Below are positions 47,007-57,987 of a stretch of 64,000 nt of DNA, piece by piece. The notes under the pieces are model-generated. The model did not search any database and was not told the origin of the DNA. It saw only the letters and a list, made by a program, of their open reading frames with translations. This DNA is from Blastococcus haudaquaticus (GTDB taxonomy: Bacteria > Actinomycetota > Actinomycetes > Mycobacteriales > Geodermatophilaceae). How positions within the stretch are numbered: the stretch's first letter is position 1; each line of letters opens with the position of its first letter. The position numbers and the translations under genes are program-made. The DNA is taken from the NCBI RefSeq assembly GCF_900230285.1, contig NZ_OCNK01000001.1, positions 806,001-870,000 of the forward strand, given 5' to 3'.

Positions 47007-49691
47007 ATGAAGAGCAAGCGGATCCAGGCAGCGGTGCTGATCACCGCGGCGGTCGCCGGCTACGCCGGTGCCGCCGCGTTCTCGGCCGCGGCCGCTCCGG
47101 CACTGCCCGTCATCACGGACTGGGGTCCGGACGACGGCCACACGCGCTACGTGCTCACCGCCGCGGCGGGGGCCACCTCCCCCGAGCTGCTGGCCGGCCT
47201 GGCGGACGTCGACGGCGTCGTCAGCGCCCAGGCGCTGTCCGACGGCCGCGCCCTGATCGCCACCGACGGCCTGCTCCCGCAGGACCTCGCCGGGCTGCCC
47301 GGTGTCGCGGCGGTGGACTTCTCGCCGCAGGTCCCGGTGGCCGCCACGGTCAGCGACCCGCTCTTCCCGTCGTACGGGTGGCACCTGGAGAACACCGGCA
47401 GCAACGCCTCCGGGCAGCCCGCCGTCGCCGATGCCGACGTCGATGCCACCACGGGCTGGGACGCCGCCACCGGTGACGGCCTCGTCGTCGCCGTCGTGGA
47501 CTCCGGCTTCGACTCCGACCACCCCGACCTGGCCGGCTCGCTCTGGGTCAACCCCGCCGAGCCCTGCGGCGCCGTCGACACCGACCGCAACGGCAAGGCC
47601 GGCGACTGCCACGGCTGGAACTGGTACGCCAACAGCCCCGCCATCGACAACGGCAGCTACGGCAGCCACGGCGCGTCGGTCTCCGGCACGGTCGGCGCAC
47701 GGGCGGGGAACGGCATGGGCCTGGCCGGCGTCGCCCCTGACGTGACGATCATGCCGCTGGTAATCGGTGGCGGCAGCACCGTCGACGTGCTGGCCGGCGC
47801 GGAGGCCATCCGCTACGCCGTCGACCACGGCGCCGACGTCATCAACGCCTCCTGGGGCGGCCCGGTGAACGGGTACGCGCTGGACGCGCTCCGCTCGGCG
47901 GTCGCCTACGCCGCCGCGCACGACGTCCTCGTGGTGGCCGCGGCCGGCAACGACAGCGGCAACCGCGACTCGAACCTGGTGTACCCGGCGAGCCTGGACG
48001 GCTGGAACGTCATCACCGTCGGTGCCTCCACCGCGGCCGACACGATGAGCTCCTTCTCCGCGTACGGCGCCCGCTCGGTCGACCTCTTCGCCCCGGGCAG
48101 CCGCGTCGTCGTCACCACGAACACCGGCGGCTACGCGCTCGCCGACGGCACGTCGTTCTCGGCGCCCATCGTGGCCGCGGCGGTGGCCCTCTACCGGGGC
48201 GCGATGCCGACGGCGACGGCGTCGGAGATCAAGACCGCGCTGCTCGCCGACGCCGACCGCGTGCCCGCCTTCGCCGGCCGGTCGGTGACCGGTGGCCGGC
48301 TGACGACCAGCCGCCTCACCGCTTCCCTGGTCGAGTCGGCGGCCTACGCCTTCACCTCGATGCGGGCCCCGGCCGGCGTCGTGACCCCCACGATCGGTGT
48401 GACCGGCCCCGTCACGGCCGGCGACTACGACGTCGTCCTCGGCCTCGGCATGGAGTACGAGGGCGAGATCTGGGCCGTCGCGGACAAGGCGCTGACCCTG
48501 GACGGCGTCAGCGTCACCACCGACGACACCGGCGCCGCGACCTTCCCGCTCGGCGGCCGGGCCGGTCTCGACGGCACCGCGCTGTCCCCGAGCATGGATC
48601 TCGGTGACGGCCGCTACGTCCTGACCGTCCAGACGCTCCGCGACGGGGTCCCGGTCGGCCGGGCGTACGCCGCGCCGCTGCTGGTCGGCTCCGCGGTCCC
48701 CGCCCCCTCCTCCCCGGGCGGGACCACCCCCGGCACCACCGCGCCGGGCGGGACCACCCCGGGCACGGGCCCCGGCGGATCCGCCCCGGGCACCCCGACG
48801 ACGCCGGGCGCCGGACCGGCTCCGACGTCGCCGGGAGGCTCGACGCCGCCGCGCAGCCCCGGCATCACGCCGGGCACCACCCCGCCCGGCGCGACGACGC
48901 CCGGCACCCCCACCCCCGGCACCCCCTCCCCCGGGACCACGTCCCCTGGGACGACGACCCCGGGCATCACGCCCGGCGCGACCACCCCGGGCACCACACC
49001 CGGCACCGGCCCGGGGACGGTTCCGGGCACCACTCCCGGCGCGAGCCCCGGGACGACCACGCCCGGGAGGACGGCACCCGGGACGACGCCGGGCACCACC
49101 ACACCGGGGACCACGCCCCCTCCCCCGGGGACGTCGGCACCCGTGCCCGGGACGACGACCTATCCCGCGGTCGGCGCCTTCCGGATCACGTCGCTGTCCC
49201 CGAACGTGGTGCAGGTCGCCGGCGGCACCCTGGTCACCATCACCGGGCAGGCGCTCCCCACGAACCCGACGGTGCGGATCGGGGCGACGGCCGTGGCCAC
49301 CGTGTCCACGGCGACCACCACGCGCGTCACCTTCCGGGTGCCCGCCCGGGTGGCGGGGACCTACGACGTGTCGGTCTTCGCACCCGACGGCCGGTCCACG
49401 GTCCTGAGCGGCGCGCTCACCTACGCGGCGGCGGTCGGCACGGCCCCCGGCGGGACGACGCCCGGGGCCACGCCGCCCGGCGGGACGACGCCGGGAGCCA
49501 CCCCGCCCGGCGGGACGCCCGGGGGCACCACCCCCGGCGGAAGCACACCGGGCGGTACGGCACCGGGTGCCGACCCGGGCGTGCGCTCCGGCCCGGCCGG
49601 CGAGCGGCTGGTCCGTTCGGCGACCTTCGACCGGCTGCGGAACATCTGGTCCGTCGACTGCTCGTCGTCCTGCACCGGGGTCGCGATCTGA
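47007..49691 (+). CDS. Secreted S8 (subtilisin-like) serine peptidase with Pro/Gly/Thr-rich linkers and IPT/TIG domain
   Basis: An 894-residue exported protease. The signal peptide is residues 1-30 (MKSKRIQAAVLITAAVAGYA). A propeptide-like region follows to about 120. The catalytic triad is Asp165 (VVDSGFDSDHPDL), His221 (YGSHGASVSGT) and Ser383 (GTSFSAPIVAAA), with the oxyanion Asn in AAAGNDSGN. After the peptidase come a beta-domain (about 455-560), a Pro/Gly/Thr-rich linker (about 565-715), one IPT/TIG domain (about 720-808, LSPNVVQVAGGTLVTITG), a second linker and the C-terminal SATFDRLRNIWSVDCSSSC. No LPXTG signal or C-terminal helix is seen. It has a structured leader and a strong terminator. 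The target is unknown. Confidence 0.93.
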   Translation: MKSKRIQAAVLITAAVAGYAGAAAFSAAAAPALPVITDWGPDDGHTRYVLTAAAGATSPELLAGLADVDGVVSAQALSDGRALIATDGLLPQDLAGLPGVAAVDFSPQVPVAATVSDPLFPSYGWHLENTGSNASGQPAVADADVDATTGWDAATGDGLVVAVVDSGFDSDHPDLAGSLWVNPAEPCGAVDTDRNGKAGDCHGWNWYANSPAIDNGSYGSHGASVSGTVGARAGNGMGLAGVAPDVTIMPLVIGGGSTVDVLAGAEAIRYAVDHGADVINASWGGPVNGYALDALRSAVAYAAAHDVLVVAAAGNDSGNRDSNLVYPASLDGWNVITVGASTAADTMSSFSAYGARSVDLFAPGSRVVVTTNTGGYALADGTSFSAPIVAAAVALYRGAMPTATASEIKTALLADADRVPAFAGRSVTGGRLTTSRLTASLVESAAYAFTSMRAPAGVVTPTIGVTGPVTAGDYDVVLGLGMEYEGEIWAVADKALTLDGVSVTTDDTGAATFPLGGRAGLDGTALSPSMDLGDGRYVLTVQTLRDGVPVGRAYAAPLLVGSAVPAPSSPGGTTPGTTAPGGTTPGTGPGGSAPGTPTTPGAGPAPTSPGGSTPPRSPGITPGTTPPGATTPGTPTPGTPSPGTTSPGTTTPGITPGATTPGTTPGTGPGTVPGTTPGASPGTTTPGRTAPGTTPGTTTPGTTPPPPGTSAPVPGTTTYPAVGAFRITSLSPNVVQVAGGTLVTITGQALPTNPTVRIGATAVATVSTATTTRVTFRVPARVAGTYDVSVFAPDGRSTVLSGALTYAAAVGTAPGGTTPGATPPGGTTPGATPPGGTPGGTTPGGSTPGGTAPGADPGVRSGPAGERLVRSATFDRLRNIWSVDCSSSCTGVAI

Positions 49692-49704
49692 CCCGCTGAG
49701 AGCT

Positions 49705-49745
49705 GCTGCGCCCCGTCCGACTTCCCCGTGCGGACGGGGCGCAGC
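49705..49745. terminator. Terminator of the subtilase gene
   Basis: A perfect 15-bp stem (GCTGCGCCCCGTCCG/CGGACGGGGCGCAGC) with an 11-nt loop, 13 bp past the stop and between convergent genes. Confidence 0.88.
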
Positions 49746-49778
49746 GACGTCCGGGCCCCGTCGTCCGGGCCCCGGCGT

Positions 49779-52165
<2,387 letters not shown>

Positions 52166-52169
<4 letters not shown>

Positions 52170-52687
52170 CGGATCTCCATCTGCTCATCGGTGCCGTGCC
52201 CGCTGTCTACCGGATCGGGGAGACGTCCGACCAGCCACCGGCCGTCCCGCATCAGCTCGCGATCGGGCAGCTCGTCCACCTCGCGCCACGCCTGGATGCG
52301 GTGCGGGACGACGCGGAACCAGCGGTACGGGCCGTTCGACTCCCGCGGGTCGAAGCCGGTCCGCGCGGCGAACCGGTCTCCCCGCTCCCGCGGCAGCGCA
52401 TCCATCTCCAGGACCTCGACGTCGCCCTCGATGATCGCGACGTCGCGGGTGAGCCCCAGCCCCAGCCGGACGGCCCGGGTGGCGGCGAGGTTCCGGCCGG
52501 TCGGGCTGGTCGCCGGCGTGGAGATCAGCAGCGCCTCGCCGTCCCAGTCGAACGACAGCGGCACCAGGTACGGGACGCCGTCCCCCGAGGCACTGGCCAC
52601 CCACACGTCGACGTCGTGGGTGAGCCGGTGCTCGGTGTCGCGACGACGTTCCGCTCGGGAGCGGGAAGCGTCACCCATGGCGGTCAT
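52166..52687 (-). CDS. Pyridoxamine 5'-phosphate oxidase family protein
   Basis: A 173-residue split-barrel flavin-binding protein. VWVASASGDGVPYLVPLSFD and GEALLISTPATSPTGRNLAA are the F420/FMN-binding strands, followed by VRLGLGLTRDVAIIEGDVEV. Actinobacterial members often bind F420 or haem. The start may be the ATG at 52687 or the in-frame ATG at 52678. The stop overlaps the UvrA-like gene. Substrate unknown. Confidence 0.85.
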
Positions 52688-52711
52688 GGCATGTCCTTCG
52701 GGAACCGACGG

Positions 52712-53122
52712 TCAGCGCAGTTCCTGGAGCCGGATCATGTTGCCGGCGGGGTCGCGGAAGGCGCAGTCACGGACCCCGTACGGCTGGTCGGTGGGCTCCT
52801 GGACGACCTCGGCGCCGCTGCCTTCCAGCGTGGCGAACGTGCCGTCCAGGTCCTTGGTGGCCAGGTTGACGCCGAAGTAGCTGCCCTTGGCCATCAGCTC
52901 GAGGATGGTGCGCTGCTCGTCGTCGGTGAGGCCCGGCGTGGCGGTCGGCGGGTGCAGCACGATGTTGGTGTCCGGCTGCCCGGGCGGGCCGACGGTGATC
53001 CACCGCATGCCGCCGTAGCCCACGTCGAGGCGGACCTCGAAGCCGAGGGTGTCGCGGAAGAAGGCCAGGGAGGCGTCGGGATCGGTGTGCGGGAGGAAGC
53101 TGGAGTGAATGGTGATGTCCAT
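52712..53122 (-). CDS. VOC family (glyoxalase-fold) protein
   Basis: A 136-residue protein with two beta-alpha-beta-beta-beta modules. TIHSSFLPHTDPDASLAFFR and DTLGFEVRLDVGYGGMRWIT open it. The end, GVRDCAFRDPAGNMIRLQEL, is the typical metal/aromatic substrate loop. Members include glyoxalase I, antibiotic-binding proteins and dioxygenases. Here the neighbours suggest resistance to a small molecule. The ATG at 53122 lies 5 bp after the stop of the AraC gene. Confidence 0.9.
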   Translation of the reverse strand: MDITIHSSFLPHTDPDASLAFFRDTLGFEVRLDVGYGGMRWITVGPPGQPDTNIVLHPPTATPGLTDDEQRTILELMAKGSYFGVNLATKDLDGTFATLEGSGAEVVQEPTDQPYGVRDCAFRDPAGNMIRLQELR

Positions 53123-53127
53123 GCCGG

Positions 53128-53577
53128 TCACGCTAGGGACGGCTCGGTCGCGGGCGCTTCTCGATTCCTGACCGGTCTGGTCACCTGCTTCGCGACGCAC
53201 GACGGCATCCCGACCGTCGCCCGCGCGTGCTCGCGCCGGTAGACGCTCGGCGGCACCCCCACCAGCTCGGTGAAGCGGGTGCTGAACGTGCCGAGGGACG
53301 AGCAGCCGACCGCGAAGCAGACCTCGGTGACGCTGAGGTCGCCGCGACGGAGCAACGCCATCGCCCGCTCGATGCGGCGGGTCATCAGGTACGCGTAGGG
53401 CGACTCCCCGTACGCCTGCCTGAACTCGCGGCTGAGGTGGCCGGCCGACATGTGGGCGCCGCGGGCCAGCGCCTCGACGTCGAGGGGCTGCGCGTACTCC
53501 CGGTCGATGCGGTCCTTGACGCGGCGCAGGCGGGCGAGGTCGCGCAGGTGCTGCGTCGCCACGGAGCCGCTGGTCAC
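53128..53577 (-). CDS. AraC family regulator (DNA-binding domain only)
   Basis: A 149-residue protein with just the two helix-turn-helix motifs and no ligand domain. The first is LARGAHMSAGHLSREFRQAY, the second SVTEVCFAVGCSSLGTFSTR followed by FTELVGVPPSVYRREHA. The GTG start at 53577 is the outermost. It is first in the AraC-VOC-PPOX-UvrA-like row and probably controls it. Confidence 0.9.
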   Translation of the reverse strand: MTSGSVATQHLRDLARLRRVKDRIDREYAQPLDVEALARGAHMSAGHLSREFRQAYGESPYAYLMTRRIERAMALLRRGDLSVTEVCFAVGCSSLGTFSTRFTELVGVPPSVYRREHARATVGMPSCVAKQVTRPVRNREAPATEPSLA

Positions 53578-53595
53578 GGTCGGGATCGTGTCATG

Positions 53596-53635
53596 CCGGA
53601 CGGGGGTCGCGGCAGACCTCGCGCCGCCCGTCCGG
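53596..53635. other. Inverted repeat upstream of tRNA-Gly and AraC
   Basis: CCGGACGGG and CCCGTCCGG arms separated by 22 bp, with further GC pairing inside. It lies between the AraC start and tRNA-Gly. It could be an operator or an antisense-strand terminator. Weak evidence. Confidence 0.35.
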
Positions 53636-53709
53636 GTGACCCGTGTACTCTCTCCGCAGATGCCACGGCCCGGGCGGCCGGGGCCTGTCTTCGCAGGTCA
53701 GAGCATCAC

Positions 53710-53780
53710 GCGGGTGTAGTTCAATGGTAGAACATCAGCTTCCCAAGCTGACAGTGCGAGTTCGATTCTCGTCACCCGCT
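53710..53780 (+). tRNA. tRNA-Gly (CCC anticodon)
   Basis: A 71-nt cloverleaf. The acceptor is GCGGGTG/CACCCGC with discriminator T. The D-arm has AGTTCAATGGTAGAA, the anticodon stem TCAGC/GCTGA holds the loop TTCCCAA (anticodon CCC), and the T-arm has GTTCGATTC. CCA is not encoded. No integrase or repeated 3' end lies nearby, so it does not look like an occupied integration site. Confidence 0.93.
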
Positions 53781-53802
53781 CTCCCCCGTCTCGCCGATGT
53801 GC

Positions 53803-54177
53803 TCAGGACGACGCGAGTCGCTCGCGGTCGGGCAGGTGCCGCCGCCGGCGCGTCAGCACGAGGACGTAGGACGCCAGGGCGATGCCCATGGCGGTGAGCC
53901 AGATCGCCGTCTCGTACTGCGCCGGGTAGAGGGTGTCGCGCAGGTAGTGCGCCGTGAAGCTGCCCTCGTACGGCGTCCGCCCCGCCTGTTCCAGCAGCCA
54001 CTTCTCCAGCGTGGTGACGGGGCAGGTGAAGTCGGTGAGCGTGACGTAGATCGAGTACAGCGTCACCCCGATGGACGGCCAGATCCAGGCGAACCGGTGC
54101 AGCGCGAGGAATCCGCCGACCACCATGTAGACGAGAAACGCCATGTGGCCGAACGCGACGAGTGCCGCCGCCACCAT
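53803..54177 (-). CDS. DUF2784 membrane protein
   Basis: A 124-residue protein with three or four helices (MVAAALVAFGHMAFLVYMVV, FAWIWPSIGVTLYSIYVTL). The signature TDFTCPVTTLEKWLLEQAG is that of DUF2784. The Pro-Tyr-Glu-Gly region (GRTPYEGSFTAHYL) also fits. The ATG at 54177 has GGAGG at 8 nt; an upstream GTG at 54192 is possible. Function unknown. Confidence 0.88.
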   Translation of the reverse strand: MVAAALVAFGHMAFLVYMVVGGFLALHRFAWIWPSIGVTLYSIYVTLTDFTCPVTTLEKWLLEQAGRTPYEGSFTAHYLRDTLYPAQYETAIWLTAMGIALASYVLVLTRRRRHLPDRERLASS

Positions 54178-54243
54178 GGCCAGGGCCTCCACAGGGGGAC
54201 CATAGGCCGGGGACGCCCTTGACGGAACCGCTGGAATGTCCTC

Positions 54244-55770
54244 GTGACCGTGCGGTCGACGTCGTCCGGGCACGACGGGCGCGCCCGGACGACGACGAAG
54301 CGGTTCCTCGGCGTCCTGTGCCTCGCCGTGGTGCTCGTCCGCCTCACCTACCTGCCCCGCCCGTTGCGGAACGACGAGGGCGGCTACCTGCTGGTCGCGC
54401 GGCACTGGCACACCGGCGGGGAGTTCCTGTACGGCGACTACTTCGTCGACCGTCCCCCACTCCTCCTGCTGCTCTTCAAGGTCGCCGCCCTCACCGAGTG
54501 GGACCAGGCCATCCGGGCGCTCGCGATCCCCTTCGTCGTGCTGTTCGTCCTCGCCGGCTGGCACGCCGGCAGGCTCCTCGGCGGCGACGCGGGCGGCCGG
54601 TGGGCGGCGGTGGTGGCCGCGGGTCTGCTCTGCTCCCCCGGGCTGGCCGCCGACCAGGCGGACGGCGAGCTGTTCGGGGCCGTCCTGGTGATGGTGGCCC
54701 TCGCGCTGGCGCTCACCGCCTGGCACGCGGACCCACCCGGGAGCGCCGGGTGGTGGGCCGCCGGCGCCGGCGCGGCTGCCGCCGCCGCGCCCCTCGTCAA
54801 GCAGAACCTGCTCGAGGGCGTCCTCTTCCTGGCCGGCCTCGTCCTGTTCACGCGGTGGGGACGGGACGAGACCGCTCGGCGCCGTGCGCTCCTCGTCGCG
54901 TCGGCCGCCGCGGCCGGTGCGCTCGTCGTCTGTGCGCTGGCCGGGCTCTGGCTGGCGTCGTCGGCGGTGGAGCCGGCCGCCGCATGGCGCGACCTCGTGG
55001 GCTTCCGGGGTGCGGCCCTCGACGCCATCTGGTCCAGCAACCCCGACGCCACGATCCGCAGAGGCGCCCAGCTGCTGGTCCTCGGCGTCGTCGGCGGCCT
55101 CCTCCCCGTCGTCGTCGTGTGGTTGCTCGGCGCGCGCCGCGACCTCGCGCAGGGCTCTCCGGAAGGACGCACGATCACCGCGCTCGTGCTGTTCGGCGTC
55201 GCGGCGATCACCGCGGGGGGCAGCTTCTGGCCCGCCTACCTGCTGCAGCTCGCCCCCGCGGCCGTGCTCGCCGTGGCGGTGGTCGCCCCCCGCGCCACGG
55301 TGGCCGGCGCCTGGATGCGCGGGTGCAGCAGGGTGGTCGTCGGCGCCGCGGCCCTGGGAACCACCGTCGCCGTCGTCCTGCACGCGTCGGTGCCGTCGCT
55401 CTGGGCCGGCCAGCGGGTCGGCGAGTGGCTGGCGGACTCCAAGGCGCCCTCCGACACGGGCGTCGTCGCGTACGGCCTCCCGTCGGTCCTCGAGACGGCG
55501 GACATGTCCTCGCCCTACCCGCACCTGTGGAGCGTGCCCATGCGGACGGCCGATCCCGACCAGGCCCGTCTCCGGGCGACGCTGGCCGGGCCCCGGGCGC
55601 CGGCGTGGATCGTGCAGGTCACCGCGCTGGATGCCTGGCACATCGACGACGGGGCGCGGCTGCGCGACCTGGTCCACGACCGGTACCGCGTCGTGGCCAC
55701 GATCTGCGGCTACCGGGTGTGGCTGCGTCAGGACCTGACGCGGGAGCTGTCCGCCCCACCGTCCTGCTGA
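54244..55770 (+). CDS. Integral-membrane glycosyltransferase, GT39/ArnT-like (GT-C)
   Basis: A 508-residue multi-helix protein. The RNDEGGYLLVARHWHTGGEF region after helix 1 holds the acidic (DE) motif of GT-C enzymes, which use polyprenyl-phosphate sugars. About ten to twelve helices follow, with a C-terminal soluble domain containing DTGVVAYGLPSVLETADMSS. It lies next to the DPA cluster and could use one of its lipid donors, but the substrate is not visible. The 3' end overlaps that of convergent pgsA by 43 bp. Confidence 0.8.
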   Translation: MTVRSTSSGHDGRARTTTKRFLGVLCLAVVLVRLTYLPRPLRNDEGGYLLVARHWHTGGEFLYGDYFVDRPPLLLLLFKVAALTEWDQAIRALAIPFVVLFVLAGWHAGRLLGGDAGGRWAAVVAAGLLCSPGLAADQADGELFGAVLVMVALALALTAWHADPPGSAGWWAAGAGAAAAAAPLVKQNLLEGVLFLAGLVLFTRWGRDETARRRALLVASAAAAGALVVCALAGLWLASSAVEPAAAWRDLVGFRGAALDAIWSSNPDATIRRGAQLLVLGVVGGLLPVVVVWLLGARRDLAQGSPEGRTITALVLFGVAAITAGGSFWPAYLLQLAPAAVLAVAVVAPRATVAGAWMRGCSRVVVGAAALGTTVAVVLHASVPSLWAGQRVGEWLADSKAPSDTGVVAYGLPSVLETADMSSPYPHLWSVPMRTADPDQARLRATLAGPRAPAWIVQVTALDAWHIDDGARLRDLVHDRYRVVATICGYRVWLRQDLTRELSAPPSC

Positions 55771-56381
55771 GCGGACCGGCCCCCGCCCGGGCGACCCGGG
55801 CCGTCCGCAACCGCGACGCCCCCTGGCGCCGGAGCCGCCACCGCGAGGACCACCGGCCCCCGCCTGAGGACCGCCGCCCGCCGGCCGTAGTCGAGCCCGG
55901 TGACCAGCGTCCACACCACGGTGCCGACGACGACCACGTCCAGCACGACGGTCCAGCCGGGCACCGCCAGTGCCAGCACGATCAGCGCCGTCTGCGTCGC
56001 CGTCTTCACCTTGCCGCCGCGGCTGGCCGGAAGCACACCGTGCCGGAGCACCGTCAGCCGCAGGACGGTGACGGCGACCTCCCGGAGCAGGATGACGGCC
56101 GTCGCCCACCACGCGAGGAGGCCGAGCCCGGACAGGCACACCAGCGTCGTGCCCACCAGCGCCTTGTCGGCGATCGGGTCGGCGAGAGCGCCGAAGTCCG
56201 TGCACTGCCCCCAGCGGCGGGCGAGCCACCCGTCGGCCAGATCCGTGACCGACGCCGCTCCGAAGAGGATCAGCGCGGTCAGCCGCCCGCCGGCACTGTC
56301 CCCGGCGAGGGCGAGCACCGCCGCGACGGCGGGGACGCAGAGCAGGCGCAGGGCCGTGAGGAAGTTCGGGATCGTCCACAC
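55728..56381 (-). CDS. CDP-alcohol phosphatidyltransferase
   Basis: A 217-residue membrane enzyme. The full CDP-alcohol motif D-x2-D-G-x2-A-R-x8-G-x3-D-x3-D is present in DLADGWLARRWGQ through ADPIADK. It begins VWTIPNFLTALRLLCVPA, like PgsA, which makes phosphatidylglycerol phosphate. The last 40 residues (GPVVLAVAAPAPGGVAVADG onward) are a low-complexity tail, the final 14 codons of which overlap the convergent GT gene. The GTG at 56381 is 8 bp past the stop of the gene before it. PGP synthase is the best guess. Confidence 0.85.
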   Translation of the reverse strand: MWTIPNFLTALRLLCVPAVAAVLALAGDSAGGRLTALILFGAASVTDLADGWLARRWGQCTDFGALADPIADKALVGTTLVCLSGLGLLAWWATAVILLREVAVTVLRLTVLRHGVLPASRGGKVKTATQTALIVLALAVPGWTVVLDVVVVGTVVWTLVTGLDYGRRAAVLRRGPVVLAVAAPAPGGVAVADGPGRPGGGRSAQQDGGADSSRVRS

Positions 56382-56388
56382 GCTCGCG

Positions 56389-57903
56389 TCACCGCCTGAA
56401 CAGCATGAGGTGGTACGAGCACCCGGGGCCGCCACCGCTCGCCACGTGCGCGAGGCGGTAGGCCGACATGGCGGGATGGTCGTGGATCGCCTGCTCCGTG
56501 GGGTAGTACCCGACGAACGTCCCGGGCTCCCGGCTCGACAGCACGAGGACGTCCGGGGCCCGGTCGTGGACCAGGTCCGCGCGCTCCCGGAAGGGGATCC
56601 GGCCGGTCTCCTGGATGAGCGGCTCGTTGAGGAAGAAGTTGTCGACGACGAACCGCCCGCCCGCCCGGGCCGGCACGAGCCCGGCGTCGGAGATGGCGAA
56701 GGACGTGCCCGGCGGCGTCGTCCGCAGCCAGTCCAGCGCCGATTCCCGCGCACCGACCCGGCAGTCCATGTACCGCTCCTGCATGCCGTGGACGCTCCGG
56801 ACATCGGCCGGCGGCAGCGCGAGCAGCAGCAGCCCGGCCGCGGCCGCGAGGACGACCGCCCACACGGAGCGCCCCCGCCGCACCAGCCGGGTGGCGCCGT
56901 ACCCGACGACGACCGCCGACAGCAGGGCGAGCAGCGGCCACACCGGCATGAAGAACCGGCTGAAGGCATTGGCGCTGTCGAGCGTGCCGATGGATCCCAG
57001 CACGTAGACGACCACCGGGGCGGCGAGCAGGCGGGCCCGGCCGCCGACCAGCACCGCACCGACCAGGGCCAGCGCCATCGGCAGCCATGCCTGGTCCAGG
57101 AACTTGGTGAGCACGGTGACGCCGTCGCCGGCCCCCGACTTGTAGAGCACCGAGTTGGGGAGCAGGTGCCCGTACAGGCCGAGCCGGAGGCCCTCCAGCA
57201 CGAGCTGCGAGCACAGCGGGACGCCGCCGAGCACCAGCCCCCGGACGAAGGCCCGACGGCGCGTCGACGCCCGGAACAGGCCGGGCACCTCGCCGGCCAG
57301 GACCACGGCGGCCACGACGGCGAGCCCCTCGGGTCGCAGCCACGGGAGCAGGGCGAACACCGCGGCGGCGTGCCACACCCGACCGCCGTCCCGGCGGGCG
57401 ACCTCGAGAGTGCCCGCGGTGACGACGAGCGCCACCAGGAGCGTCTCCAGCCCGCCGACCGCCCAGAGCGCGAAGGGGGCGCTGCACGCGGTCAGGAAGG
57501 CGGCGATCATCGCCGCGTGCTCGCCGACGACGTGCCGGCCCCTGCCGTAGACGAGGGCCACGCAGGCGACGCCGCTGAGCACACCGACCGCTCGCGCCGC
57601 CCCCGGGGCCGACCAGCCCACCGCATCGGCGAGCGCCTCGAGCGCCACCAGCAGGGGGTTGCTGAACCCCTCGACGCGCGGGCCGCCCGGGTTCCAGACG
57701 AAGCCCTCCCCGGCCGCCAGGTTCTCCGCGTACCGGACGGAGATCCAGGCGTCGTCGGTCAGGAAGCCGCGGAGCACCCAGCACAGCGCCAGGTGGACGC
57801 CGGCCGACACACCGACGACGGCCCACCCGAGCCTCGACGCACCCCGGAAGCCCGGCTCCTCCGGAGTCCCCGTCGGGTCGACCGGTAGGGTGATCGTCCT
57901 CAC
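56389..57903 (-). CDS. GT-C arabinosyltransferase-like membrane protein (AftB-like)
   Basis: A 504-residue protein of about ten helices. After helix 1 comes DDAWISVRYAENLAAGEGF, then a WNPGGPRVEGFSNPLL stretch; this DD-x-RY-NL pattern matches AftB (Rv3805c) and related GT-C proteins that use decaprenylphosphoryl-arabinose. AftB adds terminal arabinofuranose to arabinan in mycobacteria. The C-terminal part is a soluble domain with FAISDAGLVPARAGGRFVVD. Its place beside DPA genes supports arabinose transfer, but the linkage is not known. It is 8 bp upstream of the phosphatidyltransferase gene. Confidence 0.75.
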   Translation of the reverse strand: MRTITLPVDPTGTPEEPGFRGASRLGWAVVGVSAGVHLALCWVLRGFLTDDAWISVRYAENLAAGEGFVWNPGGPRVEGFSNPLLVALEALADAVGWSAPGAARAVGVLSGVACVALVYGRGRHVVGEHAAMIAAFLTACSAPFALWAVGGLETLLVALVVTAGTLEVARRDGGRVWHAAAVFALLPWLRPEGLAVVAAVVLAGEVPGLFRASTRRRAFVRGLVLGGVPLCSQLVLEGLRLGLYGHLLPNSVLYKSGAGDGVTVLTKFLDQAWLPMALALVGAVLVGGRARLLAAPVVVYVLGSIGTLDSANAFSRFFMPVWPLLALLSAVVVGYGATRLVRRGRSVWAVVLAAAAGLLLLALPPADVRSVHGMQERYMDCRVGARESALDWLRTTPPGTSFAISDAGLVPARAGGRFVVDNFFLNEPLIQETGRIPFRERADLVHDRAPDVLVLSSREPGTFVGYYPTEQAIHDHPAMSAYRLAHVASGGGPGCSYHLMLFRR

Positions 57904-57987
57904 GGCGCTCCGTATTTCTGCCGTTCACCGGCGAGTCGAGGCGACGACGACGTGTGTTTGCCGACGATTCAGAGAAAATAGCTGCAC

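Noticed and set aside
48700-49600. Repeats in the subtilase gene as a possible CRISPR or VNTR array
   Set aside because: Units are irregular and simply encode PGGTTPG/PGTT linkers; no fixed spacer length.
53710-53780. tRNA-Gly as an occupied integration site
   Set aside because: No integrase and no repeat of the tRNA 3' end were seen on either side; neighbouring genes look like core or ordinary accessory genes.
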